Shown piece by piece: positions 41,862-50,330 of a stretch of DNA of 64,000 nt. The stretch spans positions 3,235,501-3,299,500 of the forward strand of contig NZ_CP085173.1 in NCBI RefSeq assembly GCF_020616555.1, given 5' to 3'. The stretch is from Streptomyces longhuiensis (lineage in GTDB: Bacteria; Actinomycetota; Actinomycetes; Streptomycetales; Streptomycetaceae). The notes below the pieces were generated by a model, which saw only the letters and a program-made list of their open reading frames with translations, ran no database searches and was not told the DNA's origin. The position numbers and the translations under genes were made by a program. The first letter of the stretch is position 1. Each line of letters begins with the position of its first letter.

Positions 41862-42512
41862 ATGGACACGCCGTTCTCCACCCTGATCCGCACCGCCTCC
41901 CACGAGCAGCACACAGAGGCCGAGAGCACCACGTTCATGAGCGACCTCCTCGGCGGAGCCCTCGGCGTCGACGCCTACGCCCGGTACACCGAGCAACTCT
42001 GGTTCGTCTACCGGGCCTTGGAGGAGGCGGCGGAAGGGCTGGAAGCGTCCGCCGTCGCCGGTCCGTTCATCCAGGCCGAGTTGTTCCGGGTTCCCGCCAT
42101 CGAGCGGGATCTGGCCCACCTGAGGGGGGCCGGATGGCGCGACGGCCTTTCCGCGCTGCCGGCCACGCAGGCCTACGCCTCACGCGTCGCCGACTGCGCC
42201 CAGGACTGGCCCGGCGGCTACGTCGCCCACCACTACACCCGGTACCTGGGGGATCTGTCCGGCGGCCAGATAATCCGCGACAAGGCCGAGAAGAACTGGG
42301 GCTTCGCCCGCAAGGGAGACGGCGTCCGGTTCTACGTGTTCGAGGGCGTTCCGAACCCCGCCGCCTTCAAGCGGAGTTATCGCGTCCTGCTTGACGAGGT
42401 TCGTGTCGAGGAGCTCGAGAAGCTGCGCATGGTGGCCGAGTGCAAGCGGGCGTTCGCCCTCAACACCGCCGTCTTCAGGGCTCTTGGCGAGGAGTTCAGC
42501 AGCGCCGCCTGA
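41862..42512 (+). CDS. Heme oxygenase (biliverdin-producing)
   Basis: This 216-residue HmuO-type enzyme opens heme to release iron, CO and biliverdin. The proximal heme ligand is probably His17 (EQHTEAESTTFMSDLL, aligning with the HmuO histidine). The distal helix carries the glycine-rich YLGDLSGGQII motif. The helical pattern and length are normal. The ATG at 41862 follows TCTGGAGG. The iron box upstream predicts expression under iron starvation. The next gene is convergent and the two coding regions abut without a gap (42512/42513). Confidence 0.93.
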   Translation: MDTPFSTLIRTASHEQHTEAESTTFMSDLLGGALGVDAYARYTEQLWFVYRALEEAAEGLEASAVAGPFIQAELFRVPAIERDLAHLRGAGWRDGLSALPATQAYASRVADCAQDWPGGYVAHHYTRYLGDLSGGQIIRDKAEKNWGFARKGDGVRFYVFEGVPNPAAFKRSYRVLLDEVRVEELEKLRMVAECKRAFALNTAVFRALGEEFSSAA

Positions 42513-43154
42513 TCAGGTCAGGCGGACCCTGCCACCCACTTCGATCAGGCCTTCGGGCTGGGGGGCCGTGAGGATCTGGGAGCCCTTGCCCTGTGTGATG
42601 TTCAGGGCTCTGTGCAGGTGCGCCGTGAGCAGGAGTGCCGCCGCTCCCGTCGCCTCGTCCTCGTCGATTCCGTCGTTCCTGCCCGGGAACGCCCGGGCTC
42701 TCACCCTTCCCGCCGCCGCGTCCTCCCACGCCCAGGCGTAGATCCACTCCCCCGGCGGGGGGACCTGGAGCTTCTCCACCTCCGCCGCCGAGCCGTACTC
42801 GCGCAGCGTCCGCGGCGGCGCCCACTCCGGTCGCGCCTCGATCCAGGTGAACTCCCCGTCCAGTCGTGTGCCCACCACTCCCGCGGGCGTGACCAGTTCG
42901 GGTACGTCCAGGAGCCAGGCCGTGCCGACGCACGGGTGTCCGGCGAAGGGCAGGCGCGTGGTCGGCGTGTAGATGTCGATGACGCCGCGCTCGGGGTCGT
43001 CCACGAACACCGTCTCGCTGAAGCCCAGCTTCGCCGCCAGCGCCTGCCGCTCGCCCTCGTCGGGGACGTCGCTTCCCTCTCGTACGACTCCGAGCTCATT
43101 GCCGTGGTCGCCGTGGGGGCCGCAGAAGACTCGGAGCACGTCGTAGTCCGTCAC
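42513..43154 (-). CDS. PhzF-family isomerase-like protein
   Basis: This 213-residue protein has the PhzF/DapF-like fold: VTDYDVLRVFCGPHGDHGNE at the start, GFSETVFVDD with the conserved Glu, LPFAGHPCVGTAWLL, and DEATGAAALLLTAHL near the end. The GTG at 43154 is favoured because family members begin at this point; a TTG at 43166 would add four residues. It is shorter than the typical 260-300 residues. The substrate is unknown; members isomerise or tautomerise small acids. It sits between two iron-regulated units but is transcribed leftward with no obvious iron box of its own. Confidence 0.82.
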   Translation of the reverse strand: MTDYDVLRVFCGPHGDHGNELGVVREGSDVPDEGERQALAAKLGFSETVFVDDPERGVIDIYTPTTRLPFAGHPCVGTAWLLDVPELVTPAGVVGTRLDGEFTWIEARPEWAPPRTLREYGSAAEVEKLQVPPPGEWIYAWAWEDAAAGRVRARAFPGRNDGIDEDEATGAAALLLTAHLHRALNITQGKGSQILTAPQPEGLIEVGGRVRLT

Positions 43155-43312
43155 CAGGACAGTCAATCATTCGAGGGGAGGCCGTGGGTTTTTGCCTTCC
43201 CTTTACCGGCCTTCGGGTCGCCCATGGGTCGCTCGTAGCCGGGGCGCGATCGGTGCCTTTCTTGTGAGAGCTGAATCACTGGACCCCTGGGTAGCACTGA
43301 GGTAAGCCTCGG

Positions 43313-43331
43313 TTAAGTTAGGTCCGCCTCA
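43313..43331. promoter_or_regulatory. Iron box upstream of efeO
   Basis: TTAAGTTAGGTCCGCCTCA matches the DmdR/IdeR consensus TTAGGTTAGGCTCACCTAA at 14 of 19 positions. It lies about 30 bp upstream of the efeO ATG. A weaker similar block, TGAGGTAAGCCTC, sits at 43298-43310, so two dimers may bind. Confidence 0.7.
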
Positions 43332-43361
43332 CTCACTGTGCCTCACCGTCTTGGAGCCCGT

Positions 43362-44519
43362 ATGCGAGCCGTCCGACTCACTGTTGTCACCGCCGCCGCC
43401 ACCGCGGCGACCCTGGCCGCCGTCACGGGCTGCACCCAGAAGAGCGACGCCAAGTCCGGTGGCGACCACGTCGTCGAGGTCACCGCCACGGACGACAAGT
43501 GCGATGTCTCCAAGACCGAGTTCCCGGCCGGCCATGTCGAGCTGTCCATAGAGAACAAGGGCTCCAAGGTCACCGAGGTCTACGTCCTGTTCCCGGACGA
43601 CCGGATCGTCAGCGAGCGCGAGAACATCGGCCCCGGCACCAAGCAGAAGCTCACCGCCGAGGTGAAGGCCGGCTCGTACGAGATCGCCTGCAAGCCCGGC
43701 ATGAAGGGCGACGGCATCCGGCAGAAGGTGACCGTCACCGGCGGCAAGGCCGTCAAGCGTGACGCCCGTCTGGACAAGGCCGTCGCCGCCTACCGGACGT
43801 ACGCGCAGGAGCAGGCCGACGAGACGCTGCCCAAGGTCACGACGTTCACCGACGCCGTGCGCAAGGGTGACCTGAAGGCCGCGCAGGCCGCGTACGCGCC
43901 GTCCCGTATCGGCTGGGAGCGCACCGAGCCCGTCGCCGAGTCCTTCGGTGACATCGACCCGAAGGTCGACGTCCGCGCGGACGGCCTGGAGGAGGGGCAG
44001 GACCCGAAGACGGACTGGACCGGCTGGCACCGCCTGGAGAAGGCGCTGTGGCAGGACAAGAAGATCGGGGCGCGGGAGAAGGAGCTGGCGACGCAGCTCG
44101 ACAAGGACCTCAAGGACTGGCAGACCCGCGTCGGCAAGGCGGACATCACGCCGACCTCCATGGCCAACGGCGCCAAGGAGCTCCTCGACGAGGTCGCCAC
44201 CGGCAAGGTCACGGGCGAGGAGGAGCGCTACTCGCACACCGACCTCGTCGACTTCAAGGCCAACGTCGAGGGTGCCGAGAAGGCGTACGACCTGCTCAAG
44301 CCCGTCGCCGCGGAGAACGACGCCGCGCTGACCAAGGAGCTCGACAAGCAGTTCGCCGCCCTGGACACGCTGCTCGACAAGTACCGCAAGGACAAGACCT
44401 CCTACGAGTTCACCTCCTACGACAAGGTCGGCAAGGCGGACCGCAAGGAGCTCTCGGACGCCGTGAACGCGCTCGCGGAGCCGCTGTCCAAGCTCGCCGC
44501 AGCCGTCGTCGTCAAGTAA
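43362..44519 (+). CDS. efeO: Iron-uptake lipoprotein EfeO (cupredoxin plus M75 domain)
   Basis: This 385-residue lipoprotein has lipobox VTGC (Cys near residue 24). An N-terminal cupredoxin-like domain (DHVVEVTATDDKCDVSKTEF, SYEIACKPGMKGDGIRQKV) follows, and then the imelysin/M75 domain with the HxxE motif at His223-Glu226 (GWHRLEKALW). It captures ferrous or ferric iron outside the membrane and passes it to EfeU. The ATG at 43362 follows GGAG; a GTG at 43338 is possible. It is the first gene of efeO-efeB-efeU, behind an iron box. Confidence 0.93.
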   Translation: MRAVRLTVVTAAATAATLAAVTGCTQKSDAKSGGDHVVEVTATDDKCDVSKTEFPAGHVELSIENKGSKVTEVYVLFPDDRIVSERENIGPGTKQKLTAEVKAGSYEIACKPGMKGDGIRQKVTVTGGKAVKRDARLDKAVAAYRTYAQEQADETLPKVTTFTDAVRKGDLKAAQAAYAPSRIGWERTEPVAESFGDIDPKVDVRADGLEEGQDPKTDWTGWHRLEKALWQDKKIGAREKELATQLDKDLKDWQTRVGKADITPTSMANGAKELLDEVATGKVTGEEERYSHTDLVDFKANVEGAEKAYDLLKPVAAENDAALTKELDKQFAALDTLLDKYRKDKTSYEFTSYDKVGKADRKELSDAVNALAEPLSKLAAAVVVK

Positions 44520-44549
44520 CCCTCCGGGTACTCAGGTAAGGGGTCAGGA

Positions 44550-45833
44550 ATGACGGACACCGCCGCCGATGTCTCGGTCGGGTCGGACAACGCCCGTACA
44601 CCGTCGCGCCGTTCGCTGCTCGCGGTCGGCGGGGCCGGGCTCGCGCTCGGTGCCGCCGCCGCGGGGGGCGCCGTCGCCGTGACGCGGACCGGTGACGATC
44701 CGCAGCCGGTCGCCGACTCGGGCGACGCCGTGTCGTTCCACGGCGCGCACCAGGCCGGAATCGCCACCGCCGTGCAGGACCGTCTGCACTTCGCGTCGTT
44801 CGACGTGAAGACCGACGACCGCGACGAGTTCGTGCAGCTCCTGAAGGACTGGACGAAGGCCGCGTCCCGGATGACGGAGGGGCACGCGGTCGGTGAGGGC
44901 GCGTACGGCGGGCTGCCCGAGGCGCCGCCGGACGACACCGGCGAGGCGCTCGGCCTCAAGCCGTCCCGGCTCACCCTCACCATCGGCTTCGGCCCGTCCC
45001 TGTTCGAGAAGTTCGGGCTTGCGGACCGGCGGCCGGAGGCTCTCGTCGACCTGCCGAAGTTCCCCGGCGACAATCTCGACAAGGCCCGCAGTGACGGCGA
45101 CCTGTGCATTCAGGCCTGCGCCGACGATCCGCAGGTCGCCGTGCACGCCATCCGCAATCTCGCCCGCATCGGCTTCGGCAAGGTCGCCGTCCGCTGGTCC
45201 CAGCTCGGCTTCGGCAAGACGTCCTCGACCACCCCGGACGCGCAGACCCCGCGCAACCTGATGGGCTTCAAGGACGGCACCCGCAACATCGCCGGCACCG
45301 AGAAGGCCCGTCTGGACGAGCACGTGTGGGTCGACGCCAAGGACACGGACGCCAACTCGTCCTGGATGACCGGGGGTTCGTACCTCGTCGCGCGACGCAT
45401 CCGGATGAACATCGAGACGTGGGACCGTACGTCGCTCCAGGAGCAGGAGGACGTCTTCGGCCGCGACAAGGGCGAGGGCGCCCCGGTCGGCAAGGCCAAG
45501 GAGCGCGACGAGCCGTTCCTGAAGGCGATGAAGCCGGACGCGCACGTGCGGCTCGCGCACCCCGACTCCAACGCGGGGGCGACCATCCTGCGCCGCGGCT
45601 ACTCCTTCACCGACGGCACGGACGGCCTCGGCCGTCTGGAGGCCGGCCTGTTCTTCCTGGCCTACCAGAAGGACGTGCGCAAGGGGTTCATCCGCGTGCA
45701 GCGCAACCTGTCGCGCAGCGACGCGCTCAACGAGTACATCCAGCACGTGAGTTCGGCCGTCTTCGCCGTCCCGCCGGGCGTCCGGGACTCCGGCGACTGG
45801 TGGGGCCGGGCGCTGTTCTCCAAGGAGGCATGA
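44550..45833 (+). CDS. efeB: Deferrochelatase/DyP-type peroxidase EfeB, Tat-exported
   Basis: This 427-residue DyP-family heme peroxidase has a twin-arginine signal (SRRSLLAVGGAGLALGAAAA). It has the GxxDG motif at residues 239-243 (GFKDGTRN) and HVRLAHPDS with His332 as the likely proximal heme ligand. It also has the Arg-containing IRRGYSFTDGTDG-like segment ILRRGYSF. It is reported in E. coli to oxidise iron for uptake and to extract iron from intact heme. It lies 30 bp after efeO and 7 bp before efeU, so one transcript is expected. Confidence 0.94.
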   Translation: MTDTAADVSVGSDNARTPSRRSLLAVGGAGLALGAAAAGGAVAVTRTGDDPQPVADSGDAVSFHGAHQAGIATAVQDRLHFASFDVKTDDRDEFVQLLKDWTKAASRMTEGHAVGEGAYGGLPEAPPDDTGEALGLKPSRLTLTIGFGPSLFEKFGLADRRPEALVDLPKFPGDNLDKARSDGDLCIQACADDPQVAVHAIRNLARIGFGKVAVRWSQLGFGKTSSTTPDAQTPRNLMGFKDGTRNIAGTEKARLDEHVWVDAKDTDANSSWMTGGSYLVARRIRMNIETWDRTSLQEQEDVFGRDKGEGAPVGKAKERDEPFLKAMKPDAHVRLAHPDSNAGATILRRGYSFTDGTDGLGRLEAGLFFLAYQKDVRKGFIRVQRNLSRSDALNEYIQHVSSAVFAVPPGVRDSGDWWGRALFSKEA

Positions 45834-45840
45834 GGACACG

Positions 45841-46698
45841 ATGTTCGGCAACTACCTGATCGGTCTGCGCGAGGGACTCGAGGCCAGCCTCGTCGTCTGC
45901 ATCCTCATCGCGTACCTGGTGAAGACGGACCGGCGTGACGCGCTGCGTCCCATCTGGATCGGCATCGCCATCGCGGTCGCCGTGGCGCTCGGCTTCGGTT
46001 TCGCGCTGACCTTCGGCTCGCAGGAGCTGACGTTCGAGGCGCAGGAGGCGCTCGGCGGTTCGCTGTCGATCGTCGCCGTGTGCCTGGTGACGTGGATGGT
46101 CTTCTGGATGCGGCGTACGGCGCGGCACCTGAAGTCGGAGCTGCACGGCAAGCTGGACGCGGCGCTCCAGATGGGCACGGCCGCGCTGGTCGCGACCGCG
46201 TTCCTGGCGGTGGGCCGTGAGGGTCTGGAGACCGCCCTGTTCGTATGGGCGTCGGTGCGCGCGTCGAACGACGGCACGCACGGGCCGCTGATCGGTGTCC
46301 TGCTGGGCCTGCTGACGGCCGTCGTCCTCGGCTGGCTGTTCTACCGGGGCGCCCTGCGGATCAACCTGGCGAAGTTCTTCACGTGGACCGGCGGCATGCT
46401 GGTGATCGTGGCGGCGGGCGTCCTCGCGTACGGCGTGCACGACCTCCAGGAGGCGCAGTTCCTGGGCGGCCTGTCCAGCAAGGCGTTCGACGTCAGCGCG
46501 ACGATTCCGCCGGACAGCTGGTACGGCACGCTCCTCAAGGGCGTGTTCAACTTCCAGCCCGATCCGACGGTCCTCCAAGTCGTCGTCTGGCTGCTGTACT
46601 TGATCCCGACGCTCGCGGTGTTCCTCGCGCCCGCCGGTTTCCTGTCCCGGAAGGCGAAGTCCGAGGCACAGTCGCCCCGCGAGTCCGCCAAAGCCTGA
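45841..46698 (+). CDS. efeU: Iron permease EfeU (Ftr1 family)
   Basis: This 285-residue protein with seven predicted helices carries two RExxE iron-binding motifs, at residues 10-14 (REGLEASL) and 126-130 (REGLETAL), as in the Ftr1 permeases. It moves ferric iron across the membrane after oxidation by the EfeO/EfeB pair. The ATG at 45841 is seven bases after the efeB stop. Confidence 0.95.
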   Translation: MFGNYLIGLREGLEASLVVCILIAYLVKTDRRDALRPIWIGIAIAVAVALGFGFALTFGSQELTFEAQEALGGSLSIVAVCLVTWMVFWMRRTARHLKSELHGKLDAALQMGTAALVATAFLAVGREGLETALFVWASVRASNDGTHGPLIGVLLGLLTAVVLGWLFYRGALRINLAKFFTWTGGMLVIVAAGVLAYGVHDLQEAQFLGGLSSKAFDVSATIPPDSWYGTLLKGVFNFQPDPTVLQVVVWLLYLIPTLAVFLAPAGFLSRKAKSEAQSPRESAKA

Positions 46699-46767
46699 TC
46701 CGGACGCTCGCGCCGCTCCCCTCCCCGATAGGGTTCGGGCCCGGGAAGGGGAAGGTGAAGAGAACCG

Positions 46768-47754
46768 ATGAGCAAGCTCCTCCGCAGGCCTCGTGGTCTC
46801 AGGAAGCCGGTTACGGCGGTGGCCCTCGCGACCGCCGTGGCGCTGACGGCGAGCGGGTGTGTGACGGTGCACGGGGAGCGGGAGGTCCTCCCGGCGGCCA
46901 CCAAGGCCGAGGCCGCCCGCGCCCTGAAGGATTTCACCACCGCGTACAACAAGGCCGACAAGGCGTACGACGGGTCCCTCGACGAGGACCATGTGACGGG
47001 CGCGCTCGGCGCGATCGACGCCGCCAAGCTGAAGGCCGGGCACACCAATTACCCCGACGGCAACCCCAACCACTCGGATCTGGAGCTGTCGGACGCCGAG
47101 TTCACCATCCCCAAGAAGGCGGGCTGGCCCCGCTGGTTCGTCGCGAACACGAAGGCGAACCGGGGCGGCGACTTCCGGTGGATGCTCGTCTTCACCCGCG
47201 ACGATGTGAACCGGCCCTGGCGGGTGGCGTATCTGACCCTCATGTCGCCCGGTGACGTCCCCGAGTTCAAGACGGACAAGGACGGCTGGGCGCGGCCCGT
47301 GACGGCGGACGCCGCGGGGCTCGCGGTGGCGCCGCAGGACATGAGCCGCAAGTACGCGACGTATCTGAAGGACGGCGGCGACGGTTTCGCTCCGGGCCGG
47401 CACACGTCGCAGTGGCGGACCACGCGGGAGAAGAACGCGAGCCGTCCGGGTCTCGCCCGGCAGTACGTCGACGAGCCGATGACGTCGGGCGACTACGCGC
47501 CGTTGGGTCTGCGGACCGCGGACGGCGGGGCGTTGGTGTTCTTCGCGACGCACCACTACGAGAAGCAGACGGCGTCCAAGGGCCTGAGCATCACGGTCGA
47601 CAACGAGAACGTGAAGGCCCTGATGACCGGCGACGTCAAGCAGTCGCTGACGCTGGAGCGCGTCTCGAACCAGGTCGCCGTCGACCCGGCCAAGGGCGGC
47701 GACGTCGAGATACTGACACGGCTCGAAGGCCTGACGGGCGCGAAGGGAAGCTAG
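46768..47754 (+). CDS. Conserved secreted lipoprotein of unknown function
   Basis: This 328-residue protein has a signal peptide and lipobox TASGC (Cys near residue 31). It lacks recognisable catalytic motifs. Conserved-looking segments are LKDFTTAYNKADKAYDGSLD, WPRWFVANTKANRGGDFRWM and PWRVAYLTLMSPGDVPEF. The layout recalls surface-exposed lipoproteins with NTF2-like halves, but this is only a fold guess. The ATG at 46768 is 69 bp from efeU and has GAAGAG upstream. It could be read with the efe operon, but the gap and separate site leave that open. Confidence 0.75.
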   Translation: MSKLLRRPRGLRKPVTAVALATAVALTASGCVTVHGEREVLPAATKAEAARALKDFTTAYNKADKAYDGSLDEDHVTGALGAIDAAKLKAGHTNYPDGNPNHSDLELSDAEFTIPKKAGWPRWFVANTKANRGGDFRWMLVFTRDDVNRPWRVAYLTLMSPGDVPEFKTDKDGWARPVTADAAGLAVAPQDMSRKYATYLKDGGDGFAPGRHTSQWRTTREKNASRPGLARQYVDEPMTSGDYAPLGLRTADGGALVFFATHHYEKQTASKGLSITVDNENVKALMTGDVKQSLTLERVSNQVAVDPAKGGDVEILTRLEGLTGAKGS

Positions 47755-47756
47755 GC

Positions 47757-47790
47757 GCCGGAGCCCGGGGACGCTCCGTGGGCTTCCGGC
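47757..47790. terminator. Bidirectional hairpin between convergent genes
   Basis: GCCGGAGCCC pairs with GGGCTTCCGGC with one bulged base, three bases after the lipoprotein stop and ten bases before the stop of the convergent prim-pol-like gene. Confidence 0.75.
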
Positions 47791-47799
47791 CTTCGCGCG

Positions 47800-48567
47800 T
47801 CAGCCGCGCGAGGGCCAGGCTGTCGTGAAGTCCTTCTCCTCGCCCACGTAGCGTGCGCAGGCGTCCGTGAGGGCTTCGAGCAGGGTGAGCGGGTCCGGCA
47901 GCGGGTGTTCGAGGCCGCGCAGCCAGTCGACGGTCAGGTCACCGGGGAGCCGGGCGGGCGGCACCGGGACGTACGAGCCGCGGCAGTGCCAGCGCAGGCC
48001 GGGGTGCTCGTCCATCGTCTCGGGGTGGCAGTCCAGCTCGCAGGGCCACCACTCGTCCTCGTCCTCGGGGGTGCCGCGGGTGGCGGTGAAGAAGAGCATG
48101 CGGTCGCCGCCGGACTCGGCGACGGGGCCGACGTCGATGCCCGCCGCGAGGAGGCGTTCGAGGGCTTCGCGGCCCGCCTCCAGGGGGACGTCCAGGACGT
48201 CGTTGACCATGCCGGTCGCGGTGATGAAGTTGGCCTGCGGCTGGTGCCTGGCCCAGCGCTCGATCTGGCCGCGGTCCGTCGTGGACTGCGTCTGCCAGGC
48301 GAACGAGACGGGGTGCCTGCCGGGCGTGGGACAGCCGATGCGGCTGCACGAACACCGGTAGTCGGTGGGGTACGCGGCGGGTGCGAGCGGCAGTCCCGCG
48401 TCGGCCGCCGCCAGGAGCAGCGCCTCGCGGCCGTCGTCGCCCTCGGCCTCCTTGGGGCGCCTGGCGCGCAGCCACTGGGAGATCCTGCCCTGTCCGCCGG
48501 ACCGGCGGCCGTGCTCCGCGCCCATCAATCCCCTCACCTCGCCGTAGTACCGGAAAGCATGTCCCAT
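47800..48567 (-). CDS. Prim-pol-like (bifunctional DNA primase/polymerase N-terminal) protein
   Basis: This 255-residue protein has the prim-pol N-terminal pattern without helicase or other domains. It shows REALLLAAADAGLPLAPAAY, a Cys/His cluster (CSCSRIGCPTPGRHP), an arginine-type RWARHQPQANFITATG and NDVLDVPLEAGREALERLL. The C-terminal third continues with DEDEWWPCELDCHPETMDEH. The second catalytic Asp of active prim-pols is not clear (LDVP in place of DVDP), so polymerase activity is doubtful. The ATG at 48567 is used; a later ATG (GLMGAEHG) is possible. Such stand-alone proteins are common in Streptomyces and their role is unknown. Confidence 0.75.
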   Translation of the reverse strand: MGHAFRYYGEVRGLMGAEHGRRSGGQGRISQWLRARRPKEAEGDDGREALLLAAADAGLPLAPAAYPTDYRCSCSRIGCPTPGRHPVSFAWQTQSTTDRGQIERWARHQPQANFITATGMVNDVLDVPLEAGREALERLLAAGIDVGPVAESGGDRMLFFTATRGTPEDEDEWWPCELDCHPETMDEHPGLRWHCRGSYVPVPPARLPGDLTVDWLRGLEHPLPDPLTLLEALTDACARYVGEEKDFTTAWPSRG

Positions 48568-48705
48568 GGTCGCACCATCCTGCGCCGCGGGTGGCCACAG
48601 TCCACATCCGGGGTACCCGGGACGATGCCGAGCGATACGAGACGCGGAAGATAATCGGGTGTCATTAGCGGGTTTACGTGGATTTGCCCGCCTACCGTGG
48701 TCGGC

Positions 48706-49551
48706 ATGGTCACACGGATTGCGCTGACGGGCCTCGGCGGGCTCCTGGCTCTCGCCCCACTGACCCTCTCCCCCCTCGAATGGGGCTCCGGCCCCCTGAC
48801 CGTGGACAGCCTCCACGGCATCGTCTACACGGCGCACCGCGGCGGCGCCCTCGAGGTCCCGGAGAACAGCATGTCGGGCCTGACGGCCGCCTACGCGCGC
48901 GGTACCGCGCAGGTCCTCGACTTCGACACCCGGATGCTGCGCGACGGCACGATCGTGGTCATGCACGACCCGACCCTGGACCGCACGACCTCCGCGTCGG
49001 GCCCGGTGGACAGGCTCGACGCGCGGCAGTGGGCGCGCGTGCGGATGCGCCCGAAGGCCTCGCTGCCCGGCCGCTGGCGCGCCGAGCCGCTGCCGACGGC
49101 CGACGAGGTCCTCGACCGCCTGGGCGGGCGCATCGTGCTGACCCTGGAGGCGAAGGACCCGCGGAGCCTGGACGGGCTCGCCGCGATGATCCGGCGCCGG
49201 GGCCTGGTCAAGTCGGTGTTCGTGAACTCCAACGACCCCGCCGTCGCCCTGCGCGCCCACCACATGGGCCTCACCTCGCAGCTGTGGCGCTCGAAGACCC
49301 AGATGCGCACGGACCGCCCGGCGCGCTGGGCCCGGTTCGTCGACCTGCTCGACGTGGACTACCAGGCGCGCGACGCCGATCTCACACGGGCCGCGCGGTC
49401 CGGCATCCCGCGGGTGTGGGCGCACACGGTGAACTCGCCGCGGCAGCGGGACCGGGTGCTGCGGCTCGGCTGCAACGGCGTGATCTCGGACGCGCCGGGC
49501 CTGCTGGCCCGCACGCCGTCGGACGCGCGGGCGCGGGTCAGCGCGGGCTGA
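48706..49551 (+). CDS. Exported glycerophosphodiester phosphodiesterase
   Basis: This 281-residue protein has an N-terminal hydrophobic signal segment (residues 4-22) and the GDPD TIM barrel. HRGGALEVPENSMSGLTAAY holds the first His-Arg and the Glu-Asn pair, LDFDTRMLRDGTIVVMHDPT the metal residues and second His, and IVLTLEAKD the next Glu. It hydrolyses glycerophosphodiesters to glycerol-3-phosphate and an alcohol. The ATG at 48706 fits a leaderless start with TACCGT 8 bp upstream; a GTG at 48697 is the alternative. Its 3' end overlaps the convergent TetR gene by 14 bp. Confidence 0.88.
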   Translation: MVTRIALTGLGGLLALAPLTLSPLEWGSGPLTVDSLHGIVYTAHRGGALEVPENSMSGLTAAYARGTAQVLDFDTRMLRDGTIVVMHDPTLDRTTSASGPVDRLDARQWARVRMRPKASLPGRWRAEPLPTADEVLDRLGGRIVLTLEAKDPRSLDGLAAMIRRRGLVKSVFVNSNDPAVALRAHHMGLTSQLWRSKTQMRTDRPARWARFVDLLDVDYQARDADLTRAARSGIPRVWAHTVNSPRQRDRVLRLGCNGVISDAPGLLARTPSDARARVSAG

Positions 49552-50164
49552 GCCCGTAGAGGGCGTACTCGACGAGGGCGTCGGCGTAGGCGTGGTCCAG
49601 GGGGCCCGTGCCCTGGAGCCAGCGCTGGGCGAGCGGCGCGGAGAACAGGTCGCGGGCGATGTACGGGTCGACGTCGGCACGGATCTGACCGGCGTCCTGC
49701 GCGGCGCGCAGCCGGCGTGCGTACAGCTCGAGGGAAGGCATCAGGAGGCGGCCGACGAACTCCTCGCCGAAGGCCGGGTTGGCGACCCCCTCGGCGGCGA
49801 GGGCGCGGGCCGGGGCGTCGTAGCGGGGGTCGAGCAGCTCGTCGACGGTGGCGCGCAGGACCGCCTTGAGGTCGGCCTCGATGTCGCCGGTGTCCGGGAT
49901 GCCGTCCGCCTCCGCCCAGTCGCCCGCGCCGGCCGCCTCCGCCGCCTGGACGCCGAGGTCGATGAAGGCCTCCATGAGGACCTCCGCCTTGGAGGACCAC
50001 CAGCGGTAGATCGTCTGCTTGCCCACGCCCGCGCGGGCGGCGATGCCCTCGATGGTCGTCTTGGGGTAGCCGATCTCGCCGACGAGGGCGAGGGCGGCGT
50101 CGTAGATCGCGCGGCGTGAGCGCTCGCTGCGGCGGTTGGAGTCGGGAGCGGTCTTGTGGGCCAT
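49538..50164 (-). CDS. TetR/AcrR-family repressor divergent from a DUF6243 gene
   Basis: This 208-residue regulator has TTIEGIAARAGVGKQTIYRW in its helix-turn-helix, then WSSKAEVLMEAF, and a TetR C-terminal ligand domain (DLFSAPLAQRWLQGTGPLD). The ATG is at 50164. The divergent 166-bp region contains three palindromes with the core AGACG-N3-CGTCT, at 50191, 50219 and 50253, which are its probable operators. It therefore likely controls itself and the DUF6243 gene. The inducer is unknown. Confidence 0.92.
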   Translation of the reverse strand: MAHKTAPDSNRRSERSRRAIYDAALALVGEIGYPKTTIEGIAARAGVGKQTIYRWWSSKAEVLMEAFIDLGVQAAEAAGAGDWAEADGIPDTGDIEADLKAVLRATVDELLDPRYDAPARALAAEGVANPAFGEEFVGRLLMPSLELYARRLRAAQDAGQIRADVDPYIARDLFSAPLAQRWLQGTGPLDHAYADALVEYALYGLSPR

Positions 50165-50190
50165 GGCTCGAATGTATCAGCGAGCGAGGC

Positions 50191-50271
50191 GAGACGTACC
50201 GTCTCAACTCTCTTGACAAGACGATCCGTCTCGCCGACAGTGGATGTCGTTGGCGAGACGCCTCGTCTCGC
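50191..50271. promoter_or_regulatory. Three TetR operators around the divergent promoter
   Basis: GAGACGTACCGTCTC (50191-50205), AGACGATCCGTCT (50219-50231) and GCGAGACGCCTCGTCTCGC (50253-50271) are perfect palindromes with three-base centres. A promoter TTGACA (50213-50218), 17 bases, GACAGT (50236-50241) points right; the middle operator lies inside its spacer and the third just downstream. Confidence 0.85.
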
Positions 50272-50330
50272 TCCGGGCGGTTCGACTCCTGCCCGGGACA
50301 GCACCATTCGAAGGTCGAAGGGAGACCACG

